A stretch of 64,000 bases of DNA from Stigmatella erecta (lineage in GTDB: Bacteria > Myxococcota > Myxococcia > Myxococcales > Myxococcaceae). Shown here piece by piece: positions 48,461 to 57,257 of the stretch; positions within the stretch are counted from its first letter, which is position 1, and every line of letters begins with the position of its first letter. The notes below the pieces were generated by a model that did no database searches, had not been told where the DNA came from, and saw only the letters and a program-made list of their open reading frames with translations. The stretch lies in contig NZ_FOIJ01000001.1 in the NCBI RefSeq assembly GCF_900111745.1, positions 1,116,001 to 1,180,000 of the forward strand. The letters run 5' to 3'. Made by a program: the position numbers and the translations under genes.

Positions 48461-49780
48461 ATGGCCGAGAACCTGAAAATCACCCAGGGCCAGTCGGAGA
48501 ACCTGGGAGAGTTTGGCCGCGCGCACTCGGAGAAGCTCCAGGCGATGGCGCGCGGGCTGGTGAGCGGGCTCTACATGCTGGTGCGGTCCGCGAAGATGTA
48601 CGATCCGGACAACGCCGTCTTCCAGAAGCCGCTGCTGCAGCTGCAGGATCTCATCAACCAGATCCTCTCCAAGGAGGGGCGGCTGGAGCTGGTGGGGGTG
48701 AAGGACTCGTTCTACCTGAACAACATGCTGGTGAAGGTGGACCTGAACTCCATCGACAACCAGCGCTACCTGCTGACGGAGCTGCGGGCCAAGGACGTGG
48801 GCGGCTTCTCGCTGACCAAGTCCATCACGGTGCCGGAGCTGAAGAACTTCGTCTGGATCTTCAGCAAAGAGCAGACGGCGCAGGTGGAGGAGGACGGGCT
48901 CGCGCAGCGCAAGCTGCTGAACATGAAGGTGGCCCGGTTCTCCAAGCTCCGCGAGAAGCTGAGCAAGGAAGACGACTCGCTGGAGAACCCGAACGACCAG
49001 AAGGTGGACCGCAAGAAGTACGCGATGACCATCTACGCGCGCGCGGTGTTCTTCCTCCAGAAGTACATGGAGTCGGTGCGCGAGGGAAAGCCGATGAACT
49101 CGGCCAAGGCTCTGCGGCTGGTGCAGGACTTCGTGGACATCTCCTATGACCAGAAGACGCACTTCCTGGGGATGACGACGACGAAGCGCGAGGAGGACTA
49201 CCTCGTTTACCACCAGGTGAACGTCTGCCTCATCAGCATCGTGTTCGGGGCGGAGCTGGGGCTGACGAAGCCGCAGCTGAGAGACTTGGGCTACATCGCG
49301 CTGTTCCACGACGCGGGGATGATCACCATTCCGGAGGAGCTGGCGACCAAGAAGGGGGCGCTGACGCCGGAGGAGAAGGCGCTGTTCCAGAAGGCGCCGC
49401 TCATCTCGGTGCGCAACATCCTGATGGAGAAGGGCTTCTCGCGCTCCACGCTGCTGCGGGTGGTGACGACGTTCGAGCACAAGACGGACTTCGGCACGGC
49501 GGTGCGGGACTCGCACGGCAACATCCAGATGGTCATCCCCAAGATGAACCTGGGGGTGTACGCGAAGATCATCTCCATCTGCGCCGCGTACGACGCGCTG
49601 ACGAGCAAGCGCCCCTACCGGGACGCCTACGGCCCGGACGTGGCGCTGATGCTGATGTGGACGGAGCTGCGCAGCAAGTTCGACCCGGAACTGCTCCAGG
49701 TCTTCATGCGCGTGATGGCCATCCAGCCGGTGAAGGTGCTCTCCAAGCGCCAGCAGAACGTGTCGCTGTCTGGGGTGTAG
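48461..49780 (+). CDS. HD-domain protein related to HD-GYP phosphodiesterases, GYP motif degenerate
   Basis: A 439-residue soluble protein. Residues 1-110 resemble the N-terminus of the HEAT protein next door (VSGLYMLVRSAKMYDPDNA, YLNNMLVKVD). The second half is HD-like: His251 in VYHQVNVCLI, and His283-Asp284 in ALFHDAGMITIPEEL, followed by a Thr-Pro-Glu helix as in HD-GYP domains. The canonical HDIGK is HDAGM and the GYP loop (HHE..DG.GYP) reads EHKTDFGTAV, so two or more metal or substrate residues are changed. It is probably a divergent hydrolase or a non-catalytic c-di-GMP sensor. Confidence 0.82.
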   Translation: MAENLKITQGQSENLGEFGRAHSEKLQAMARGLVSGLYMLVRSAKMYDPDNAVFQKPLLQLQDLINQILSKEGRLELVGVKDSFYLNNMLVKVDLNSIDNQRYLLTELRAKDVGGFSLTKSITVPELKNFVWIFSKEQTAQVEEDGLAQRKLLNMKVARFSKLREKLSKEDDSLENPNDQKVDRKKYAMTIYARAVFFLQKYMESVREGKPMNSAKALRLVQDFVDISYDQKTHFLGMTTTKREEDYLVYHQVNVCLISIVFGAELGLTKPQLRDLGYIALFHDAGMITIPEELATKKGALTPEEKALFQKAPLISVRNILMEKGFSRSTLLRVVTTFEHKTDFGTAVRDSHGNIQMVIPKMNLGVYAKIISICAAYDALTSKRPYRDAYGPDVALMLMWTELRSKFDPELLQVFMRVMAIQPVKVLSKRQQNVSLSGV

Positions 49781-49785
49781 GCCCA

Positions 49786-49880
49786 CTCGAATTCTTCTAG
49801 CCGCCGCTGCAGATCGCGCACCTAGGCATTGAGCGCCTACATCTCGGACTCAGGAACTATGGGCTCCCCGGCCTGTAGCC
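49786..49880 (-). pseudogene. Possible relic of an IS66-type transposase N-terminus
   Basis: On the minus strand an uninterrupted register except for two stops reads ...VPESEM*ALNA*VRDLQRRLEEFE, resembling the ALNARVRDLEERLG coiled segment at the start of IS66 TnpC proteins. Only about 30 codons remain, so the resemblance could be chance. It lies exactly where GC content falls, at the edge of the AT-richer island. Confidence 0.25.
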
Positions 49881-50072
49881 GTGACACACCGCCCGACTCT
49901 TTCAACTCCATCGTCAGACTCGCATTCTCGCCAAACGAGCCTATCCGACTCTTCAGAGGCTACACTGCTCTCTGATGCGCAGCGAGCAGCAGGAACGCGG
50001 AGACAATGTCGGAGAACACGAGCGCAGGCTCCTTGATTAAACTCGGAGCGGACATCTAGAGTTGACGTGCCC

Positions 50073-52064
50073 ATGAGTGTGCACAAGAAGTCGGCCAAGG
50101 GGGAAGAGGCATGGAAGCGTATTGCTTCTCGGCGGACAGTGCGTATCAACGTCAGATTTTCCTCCTTCACCGTGATGCGAGGAATAGACCTCCTGGAAAA
50201 CGAGGCCAAGCATCGCATCTCCGGGAACTTGGTCCTTACTCGATTGGATCGGGAAAGCTCCGCACTCATCAAAGAACGCCTCCTCCATGAATTATACGAG
50301 TTCGCCACAGGCATTCGCTTGGATCTCCAACTGGGCATGACCCGCTCTAGCCCCAAAGAGATCCAGCAACATCTGGCGGACGCGTTCCAACGAGGAGCGC
50401 TGGTTGCGCTGAAGACGGAGAATCTGGTCAAACCTGGCGAATATAAACAGGACACCAACTGGGCCTCCACTATTACCAACGTGGCCCTCGACAAGGATTC
50501 TCTCGAGGACCTCTGCGCGGATAAGAAGACCGAGGGACTCCAGAAACGCTTTGGCGCCACGTTACACAATATCGCCATGTGGGTGAAGAAAGACGAGTTG
50601 AGAAATGCCGACGGCCCAAAGAGCGTCGACACAATAAGTGCTGATGTAAGACCTCAGGCACTTGAGTTCGCGAAGGCCGCAGGTTTGCGGTTATGGCAAC
50701 TGGCGCGGATGACCCTGAGAGCAGCCCGGGCTGCTCATTCCAACTCCACGAACAATCCCAACCTTCTAGGGCACAAGAATCACTTCGACCCACTGTACCT
50801 CATGCGGCACGCCATTCGTGTGGAAGGCGGAATCGCTCTGAAGATTAACGAGGGCCGTCTTGCGAGTTATACGCCCTCGAAGACTCACCCGCTCAGCAGT
50901 CTGTTCCTTGACATGGAGCAGGAGTTTGACCGGGCGGCACGTGGAATATCGGATGTAGATTTCGATGTAGACGAGAATGGCAAAAAACTCTCGCCCGCAG
51001 AAGTTCGAGTAATCCTTACTGGCTTCGATCCCTTCGACAGCAAGCCCCCCACCATTGATGTGTGGAACCCAACCGGCCCCGCAATGCTGGCTCTCGACGG
51101 ATATCGCGGGGACCCCCCGAATAATTGCTTCCGTGTTCAGACCATGATCTTCCCTGTGAGTTTCACGCAATTCGAGGGGGGAACAGCCGCTTCTTGTGTG
51201 CAGCCATCCATCGTGGAGAGCGCCTTGCGAGAGCACCTCGCGAACATCCATGCCATCATTACGGTGAGCGAATCGGACCAATTTCAAATCGAGCCTTGTG
51301 CCGTTGGTGTCCAGCTCAACCTAAGTCAAGGTTCAGGAGAAGATTGGGACCAAGTTCATCACGTCGCGGGCAAAGAGGGACCGGTCGACCTAGAACGTGT
51401 GCCCGCAGGTACACCGAGTGGACCGCTCGGTGCTCTCCTCTATCAGGATCAACGCGCACAGAAAGTCTGGGACCTGCTGCCACCCGAATTTAAACAGTCT
51501 CCAAAGTCCGCCCAATCCACTCCCGATCCCAAATCCAACCTCAAAAGGATTGCACTGAGCAACAAAGTCACTCTCGTCTTTCAAGACGAACAGGAGTGCA
51601 AGAGCGCATTCAAGGATCTACTCAACTTGAAGCTTGTCGCAGGGGCTCAGAATGATTTGCAACAGAACCCTGACGACGGCAGTTGCCTTGATCTGCTCTC
51701 GGCCAAGGCGGTAAACTTGGTGTTCTCGCTGAGAGGAAAAACGCCTGGGGCACCCCAGAACTCATCCATATCCGACAATCAATCGGCCTCCACAACGGTG
51801 TTGAACTTCACGGCAGCAGGAAAAACATACAGCGCGACTGTCTACGAAGGCCCAGGAGGTAACTACCTTTCCAATGGGGTTTCCTATCGCGTCCGTCGAT
51901 TGCTGGATGAGGAAGGCAAAACGAAGCAAATCATTACTTTCCATGTTCACACGAATTACCACAAAGACCTCTCGGAGTCACCCGAGTCTTTGATTGAGGG
52001 GCTCAAGATGATCGTGAAAACGCTGGCCGAAAATTACGAGAGCTTGGTCAGCCTGGCCCCCTAA
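50073..52064 (+). CDS. Orphan protein with degenerate pyroglutamyl-peptidase (Pcp, C15)-like C-terminal domain
   Basis: A 663-residue cytoplasmic protein in AT-richer DNA; GTG at 50067 is an alternative start. Residues 1-310 are unrecognised (helical, charged). From residue 313 a C15-like domain is visible: VILTGFDPF (Pcp TGF.PFGG motif), then IFPVSF as in Pcp LPVSF, QIEPCAVGVQLN with Glu407 at the catalytic Glu position, and VHTNY with His624 at the catalytic His position. The nucleophile Cys (Pcp motif TYLCN) is replaced by Ser600 in NYLSNGVSY. About 95 residues are inserted between the Glu and Ser blocks. The domain may be catalytically altered or a binding module. Codon and base composition differ from neighbours, suggesting acquisition by transfer. 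Confidence 0.7.
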   Translation: MSVHKKSAKGEEAWKRIASRRTVRINVRFSSFTVMRGIDLLENEAKHRISGNLVLTRLDRESSALIKERLLHELYEFATGIRLDLQLGMTRSSPKEIQQHLADAFQRGALVALKTENLVKPGEYKQDTNWASTITNVALDKDSLEDLCADKKTEGLQKRFGATLHNIAMWVKKDELRNADGPKSVDTISADVRPQALEFAKAAGLRLWQLARMTLRAARAAHSNSTNNPNLLGHKNHFDPLYLMRHAIRVEGGIALKINEGRLASYTPSKTHPLSSLFLDMEQEFDRAARGISDVDFDVDENGKKLSPAEVRVILTGFDPFDSKPPTIDVWNPTGPAMLALDGYRGDPPNNCFRVQTMIFPVSFTQFEGGTAASCVQPSIVESALREHLANIHAIITVSESDQFQIEPCAVGVQLNLSQGSGEDWDQVHHVAGKEGPVDLERVPAGTPSGPLGALLYQDQRAQKVWDLLPPEFKQSPKSAQSTPDPKSNLKRIALSNKVTLVFQDEQECKSAFKDLLNLKLVAGAQNDLQQNPDDGSCLDLLSAKAVNLVFSLRGKTPGAPQNSSISDNQSASTTVLNFTAAGKTYSATVYEGPGGNYLSNGVSYRVRRLLDEEGKTKQIITFHVHTNYHKDLSESPESLIEGLKMIVKTLAENYESLVSLAP

Positions 52065-52214
52065 CACCACTGCATCAGACTCACACAAACAGTGAAAACC
52101 TTACCCTCACGCCGCTCATGACCGAACACGTCCCCTGAGAAGAGTTCAGAGTAAGTTCACCCGAAGTGTGTGACTCAATGCCAACTGACGCAGCAGTGCT
52201 AAGTGATGGCCAGC

Positions 52215-53357
52215 TCAGCGTATCCGGGTAGGCCCCTCCACTTCAGCACCGCTGTTAATACCGAGCATACCGTGCTCGTTGCTTCCCCAGCAGAACAACG
52301 CACCACTCTGGTCGAGGGCGCAACTGTGCGCACCACCGGCGACGACCCGAGTAATGCCGCGCAGAGGGAGGACGAAGGGGGTGAAGCGCCGACCCAAGGG
52401 CGAGGTCACACCATCGCCCAGCCGACCTCGTGCCTGGCTACCCCAGCAGGCAACGCGGCTGTTGGTCAGACGCGCACAACCATGGTTGGAGCCTACCGCC
52501 ACCTCGGCCACCTGCTTGAGCGGAATCAGGATGGGAGAGAGACGTGTGAGGCGGCTTCCATCACCGAGCTGGCCGTCCGTGTTCAAGCCCCAGCAATTCA
52601 CCCGTCCATTGCGAAGCAGGGCACACGTGCTTGAGTAGCCAAGAGAGAGCTGATTGACCGCGCTCAGGCCAGACACCGGAGCAGGGTTCTCGCGATTTGT
52701 CTTGAGTCCATCCCCGAGTTGCCCATAGGCATTTCCGCCCCAGCACCAGACTTCGCCTTTGGAGCTGAGCGCACAACTGTGTTGATCGCCCAGCGCCACG
52801 GTGCGCGAGGGCGGCAGGAGAGACACGCGCGACGGAATTGACCCCTCACTGTCTTGATGATGGCCAAGCTGCCCATAGAGGTTGTCTCCCCAGCAGCTCA
52901 CCGCTCCCCCTTCAAGGACGGCACACCCGTGGCTCCCGCCAAGCGCCAGATCAACGACACCGGTGAGTTGTACCTGAACCGGCCGTGCGCTGGAGATGAC
53001 GGTGGAGGCGAGCCGACCGAGTTGACCGCGATGGTTGTATCCCCAGCATAACACCTGCCGCTCGCGGCTGAGGATGCAGTTGTGATTGCCCCCCACCACC
53101 AATCGCTCAGCGAGTGGAAGTCCAACCACCTCAACGGGCACGAGTGACTTTTCACGGTCACTCCGCCCAAGCTGTCCCCAGTTGTTTCGTCCCCAACAAA
53201 GGACATGGCCAGTGTCCAAACGAGCGCAGGTGTGACCGTAGCCAAGACCCACCTCAACGAAGCGCACGGGCGCTTCACCTCTAGCCGAAATAGGCAGCGA
53301 GGCAAGAATCCAGCCGCCGAGAAGGAGGCGCTTGAGCAGGTTGGCGAGCGTCGTCAT
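52215..53357 (-). CDS. Secreted RCC1-repeat beta-propeller protein with paired cysteines in each blade
   Basis: A 380-residue protein. The start MTTLANLLKRLLLGGWILAS at 53357 gives a signal peptide cleaved near ISARG. Seven RCC1 repeats follow, each of the type ..G..HxCAL...G.VxCWGxNxxGQLG, enough for one complete seven-blade propeller. Unlike intracellular RCC1 proteins, every blade has two Cys (HTC..LCWG, HNC..LCWG, HGC..SCWG, HSC..WCWG, STC..NCWG, HGC..ACWG, HSC..FCWG), suggesting one disulfide per blade and an exported location. Function unknown; such propellers often mediate surface binding. Its ATG overlaps the stop of the small upstream ORF. Confidence 0.82.
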   Translation of the reverse strand: MTTLANLLKRLLLGGWILASLPISARGEAPVRFVEVGLGYGHTCARLDTGHVLCWGRNNWGQLGRSDREKSLVPVEVVGLPLAERLVVGGNHNCILSRERQVLCWGYNHRGQLGRLASTVISSARPVQVQLTGVVDLALGGSHGCAVLEGGAVSCWGDNLYGQLGHHQDSEGSIPSRVSLLPPSRTVALGDQHSCALSSKGEVWCWGGNAYGQLGDGLKTNRENPAPVSGLSAVNQLSLGYSSTCALLRNGRVNCWGLNTDGQLGDGSRLTRLSPILIPLKQVAEVAVGSNHGCARLTNSRVACWGSQARGRLGDGVTSPLGRRFTPFVLPLRGITRVVAGGAHSCALDQSGALFCWGSNEHGMLGINSGAEVEGPTRIR

Positions 53358-53557
53358 GATGCATGCACGGGCGTGTAGTAAACAAAGAAGCGGTAACAGG
53401 TACTCTGGATGCTGCTGGAGACCTGCGCCTTGCTGTTGTGGATGGCGCCCAGCACGTAGCACTGCACGTCATGGGCCATAACTTGGTGAAGGGGGGAAAT
53501 GGTCCTGAGCATGAGCAGGACGACTATCAAGCGCAAGGAGTGGCGCGTGCAAAGCAT
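53354..53557 (-). CDS. Small secreted protein overlapping the RCC1 gene
   Basis: A 67-residue ORF. The start at 53557 has AGGATGAGGA upstream. A hydrophobic N-terminal segment (RLIVVLLMLRTISPLHQVMA) looks like a signal peptide with likely cleavage after VMA, leaving a mature peptide of about 40 residues with two cysteines (DVQCYVLG and STCYRFF) and an HxxS-rich end. The TGA stop overlaps the ATG of the RCC1 gene in an ATGA arrangement, implying translational coupling. No known family. It may be a chance ORF, but signal, ribosome-binding site and overlap agree. Confidence 0.5.
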   Translation of the reverse strand: MLCTRHSLRLIVVLLMLRTISPLHQVMAHDVQCYVLGAIHNSKAQVSSSIQSTCYRFFVYYTPVHAS

Positions 53558-53771
53558 TTCCTCATCCTAGCCCCATGGGCACATTAGAAGCGCCTCCCAA
53601 AAATCAGGGCTGGAGCCCCCTCCCTGAGGGGAAGTACCCTCGGAAGCGATTTTTGTTAGGCGTTCTAAGCGCCCTTTCGACCTCGATGGATCAACCCATT
53701 TAAAACTGGAAAAACCACCAAAATTGTTTATCTCGGTGAACGCCCGTGTTCCCGCTCCTCCGAGGTTCTCA

Positions 53772-56700
53772 ATGTCCAGCCATCCGGTCCTTCTGTCCTG
53801 GCACAGTGCCAGCCTGTCGGCGTTGTGTTTGATGACTCTTCACTGCGTCCCACCTGGGGAGGAACCGTCCTCAGACACGGGGACGCTCACCGGGACGCTG
53901 GCGGCCGTGGCCCTGAGGCCCGTAGTCAACACGGCGCTCTGCCTCGAAGCAGGCCCCGCGTCGTCTTACAACGGCCTGGAAGCCACGATCGCCGCCTGCA
54001 ACGGAGGCTCGACCCAGGCGTGGACCTATACGAACGGCACCCTGCGCGTGGGCAACCGCTGCCTGGACGTGAATGGGGGTGTGGACACCAACGGCACCAA
54101 GATCCACCTCTGGGAGTGCATGGCGGGCAACGCCAACCAGCAGTGGGTGCGCCAGGGCAAGCGCTGGGTCTGGGCCCAGCACAACAAGTGCCTCCACGTC
54201 GATGGCAGCAAGGGCGTCGCGGGCACCGTGGTGCACCTGTGGACGTGTGACTTGCAGCGCGGCCAGGAGTGGACCGACGGCGGCACCGGCGTGTGCCAGG
54301 CCCCTCCCACGGTGCCCACGCCCACGGATCCCGGCGTGGGCATGCCCATGAAGGACCCTGCCCTCTCGGGCCAGACCCATCGCTTCTTCAAGATCACCGT
54401 CCTCGACGCCGCTACCCGGGCCCCCATCGCGGGCGCCCGGCTCAAGACCGTGAACAAGGTGGTCCATACCTCGGACGACAACGGTGTCGTGGCGTTCTAC
54501 GAGCCGGGAGTCATGGACCAGCAGGAGGTCTGGTTCGGGCTGGAGCGCGAGGGCTACGAAGTCCCCGCAGACTTCTTCGGCAATCGCGGCAAGGCCCTCC
54601 GCCCCAGCGAGGGGGGCTCGGCGGAGGTCACCATGAACCGGACCGGCACGCCCCCGGCCAAGCCTCAGGGGAACCTGCAGACCCGGCTGGCCCAAGGCAC
54701 CGTGCCGGGGCCCGACCGGTGCCTCACCCTGCGCGTGTATGACCCCACGAACAACCGGGGGGTTCCGTTGGTGACGCTGACCACACCCTGGGGCGATGCA
54801 TACGTCACCGACAGCCAGGGTATCATCGCCTATTGCGACCCGGACCACCTGGGCGCGGTGGACTTCACGGTGACCAGCCACGGCTACTCGGTGCCCACGG
54901 GCAAGGTCCGCGTCTCCGTGCAGTGGGGCCAGACGGTGTCCGTCGCGGTGGAGCGGCTCAACATCGCCGAGCGGCTCTACCGGGTGACGGGGGGCGGCCT
55001 CTACCGCGACAGCATTCTCCTGGGGCTCAAGACGCCGCTGCGCCAGCCGGTGCTCAACGCCAAGGTCTTTGGCCAGGACTCGGTCATCTCCACCGTCTAC
55101 AAGGGCAAGATCTTCTGGACCTGGGGAGACACGGACCGCGTGGCCTATCCCCTGGGCAACTTCCGCACGTCGGCGGCGCTCTCCGAGCTGCCTACCTCGG
55201 GCGGGTTGAACCCGAACCTGGGCGTCAACCAGACCTACTATGTGGACGCGGACGGCTTCTCCAAGGGCATCGTCCAGGAGTTCGCCCCCACGGGCATGCC
55301 CACCTGGGTGGGCGCACTCGTCTCGGTCCCCAACACGAGCGGCCAGGAGACCCTGTTCGCGTCCTACACGAAGGCCCAGTCGGACAGCACCTCCGGCGGC
55401 CGGGGCCTGCTGCGCTTCAATGACACGGCCCAGCTCTTCGAGCCCGTCATCACCAACTACCCGCTCACCGACGCGGCCAACTTCCCCAATGGAGGCCAGG
55501 CCTTCACGTTCCGGGGGCCGCAGCGCGAGCACGCCCACTTCGGGGCCACCCTGCGCATTCCGGCCACGGCAGAGTCGCTGCTCGACCGGTCCACCTACGA
55601 GGTCTTCACCGCGCAGAAGACGGATGGCTCGGGCCAGCTTGAGAAGGCCTCCGACGGGACGCTCGTCTACGGATGGAAGAAGGGGGGCGGCGTGGACAAG
55701 ACGCGCGAGGAGCAGGTCGCGGCCGCGGGCCTCGACAAGGGCCAGTCGCTCGAAGGGCACCAGCGGGACGCGGCCACGGGCGCGGGCCTGTGGCTGGTGG
55801 GAGACTCCATCACCTGGAACGAGTACCGGGGCCGGTTCGTGAAGATTGCCCAGCAGCTGGGCGGCAGCACCTCCACGCTGGGAGAGCTCTGGTACGCCGA
55901 GGGCGACACCCCAATGGGCCCCTGGGTGAATGCCCGGAAGATCATCACCCACAACCGCTACACCTTCTACAACGCCTACGTGCACCCTTACTTCTCACCG
56001 GACGGGGGCCGCACGATGTTCCTGGAGGCGACCCACACCAACACCTACGACGACCCGGCGGTCATCACGCCCCGGTACAACTACAACCAGCTCATGTACC
56101 GCCTGAGCGTCGACGATGCCCGGCTGGCCCTGCCGGTGCCCATCTATGATCTGGGAACCGCCCTTCCCGGCACCTTCGTGACCAAGCAGGGCGTGGCCCC
56201 GGGAACCGCCCCGCTGGCCGCGCCGTTCCTCGCGCCCGACCGGCAGGCACCGGGAACCGTGCCCGTGGGCTGGACGGGCGCGGCGTGCGGCACGGGCCGC
56301 CGCCTCGTCGCGGGCGGAACCCCGGCCGAGGTGCTCTTCTACGCGCTGCCCCCCACCACCAGCCCGCTTCCGCCCAAGACCCTGCCCCTCTACGAGTACA
56401 CGCACACGGATGGACGGCGGGCCTACAGCCTCAACGCCAACCTGGGCCTGGCGGGCTTCACCCGCACGGCCCAGCCCCTGGCCTACGTCTGGGAAAACCC
56501 CCTGCGCGTCAAGCTGCCGGTGGCCGACTTCCGGGGCCAGGTGGTGGCCCAAGCAGGAGTGGATCGCTGCCTCACCGAGACGGCCCAGGGCGCGGGCGCG
56601 CTGGTAACCCTCGACGCCTCCGCCTCGCGGAACCTGTCGGACCAGAGCACCATGTTCACCTGGCAGCTGCCCGCGGGCGCAACCTCGGAAGCCGGGACGA

Positions 56701-56834
56701 GCTGCCCGTCTATCTCGGGCCAGGTGGTCACCGTGCGCCTTCCGGCAGGCCTCCACGCCGTTCAGCTGGAGGCCAGGGACGGCGCTGGCAACGTGAGCAC
56801 CGATAACCTCTTGATCCAGGTCAAGGCACTGTAG
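53772..56834 (+). CDS. Large lipoprotein with ricin-type lectin domain
   Basis: A 1020-residue outer-surface lipoprotein. The start MSSHPVLLSWHS at 53772 gives a signal with lipobox LMTLHC. A ricin B-type beta-trefoil lectin lies at about 45-185, with three QxW-type repeats (STQAWTYT, ANQQWVRQ, RGQEWTDG) and paired cysteines. Two carboxypeptidase-regulatory-like beta domains follow (about 205-310 and 320-390; DAATRAPIAGARLKTVN, DPTNNRGVPLVTL). The long remainder contains WTWGDTDR, NGGQAF and GDSITWNEYRGRFV segments suggestive of a five-bladed glycosidase-like propeller. A PKD-like domain (about 905-1020, LVTLDASASRNLSDQST) ends it. The function is carbohydrate binding, with possible hydrolysis; the enzymatic family is not identified. 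Confidence 0.78.
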   Translation: MSSHPVLLSWHSASLSALCLMTLHCVPPGEEPSSDTGTLTGTLAAVALRPVVNTALCLEAGPASSYNGLEATIAACNGGSTQAWTYTNGTLRVGNRCLDVNGGVDTNGTKIHLWECMAGNANQQWVRQGKRWVWAQHNKCLHVDGSKGVAGTVVHLWTCDLQRGQEWTDGGTGVCQAPPTVPTPTDPGVGMPMKDPALSGQTHRFFKITVLDAATRAPIAGARLKTVNKVVHTSDDNGVVAFYEPGVMDQQEVWFGLEREGYEVPADFFGNRGKALRPSEGGSAEVTMNRTGTPPAKPQGNLQTRLAQGTVPGPDRCLTLRVYDPTNNRGVPLVTLTTPWGDAYVTDSQGIIAYCDPDHLGAVDFTVTSHGYSVPTGKVRVSVQWGQTVSVAVERLNIAERLYRVTGGGLYRDSILLGLKTPLRQPVLNAKVFGQDSVISTVYKGKIFWTWGDTDRVAYPLGNFRTSAALSELPTSGGLNPNLGVNQTYYVDADGFSKGIVQEFAPTGMPTWVGALVSVPNTSGQETLFASYTKAQSDSTSGGRGLLRFNDTAQLFEPVITNYPLTDAANFPNGGQAFTFRGPQREHAHFGATLRIPATAESLLDRSTYEVFTAQKTDGSGQLEKASDGTLVYGWKKGGGVDKTREEQVAAAGLDKGQSLEGHQRDAATGAGLWLVGDSITWNEYRGRFVKIAQQLGGSTSTLGELWYAEGDTPMGPWVNARKIITHNRYTFYNAYVHPYFSPDGGRTMFLEATHTNTYDDPAVITPRYNYNQLMYRLSVDDARLALPVPIYDLGTALPGTFVTKQGVAPGTAPLAAPFLAPDRQAPGTVPVGWTGAACGTGRRLVAGGTPAEVLFYALPPTTSPLPPKTLPLYEYTHTDGRRAYSLNANLGLAGFTRTAQPLAYVWENPLRVKLPVADFRGQVVAQAGVDRCLTETAQGAGALVTLDASASRNLSDQSTMFTWQLPAGATSEAGTSCPSISGQVVTVRLPAGLHAVQLEARDGAGNVSTDNLLIQVKAL

Positions 56835-56931
56835 GGCACCCCCTGTGAACCCAAGGCAGAACCGGCTCCGCCCGAGGCCCAAAGGGTCCGCGCGAAGCCG
56901 GTTCCGGCCACTTCGGCGTCAGAACGCCCCA

Positions 56932-57150
56932 TTACCCGCCGATGTTGCGGATGATGCTCATCGACATCTCGTGCATCGCCTTCATCATCTGCGTGATCAT
57001 CTGAACGACTTCCTGCATTTTCTGCATCTCCAACTGCGCCTGCAGCTGAGGCCGCATTTCCTCTGGCGCCTGGGCAATCCAATCATTTTCCTTGCGCGTG
57101 TTGCCCCGGATTCCGCCCATCACCTGTCCTGCTACACCACCGATCGACAT
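56932..57150 (-). CDS. Small helical protein, unknown function
   Basis: A 72-residue protein starting at 57150 behind an excellent Shine-Dalgarno (AAGGAGAT). After a Gly-rich start (MSIGGVAGQVMGGIRGN) it has a Gln/Met-rich amphipathic helix (RPQLQAQLEMQKMQEVVQMITQMMKAMHEM) of about 40 residues that ends RNIGG. Eleven methionines in 72 residues is unusual. No membrane segment. It might oligomerise as a coiled coil; nothing fixes a role. Confidence 0.68.
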   Translation of the reverse strand: MSIGGVAGQVMGGIRGNTRKENDWIAQAPEEMRPQLQAQLEMQKMQEVVQMITQMMKAMHEMSMSIIRNIGG

Positions 57151-57257
57151 GGTTATCTCCTTGGAAGCAGGGAACTTCGGATTCTGCATTCACGTCTACT
57201 GGGCACTGACACCGGGATGAACGTCTCCCGGGCTCCGTCACCACCCGGCCGCCGCGC

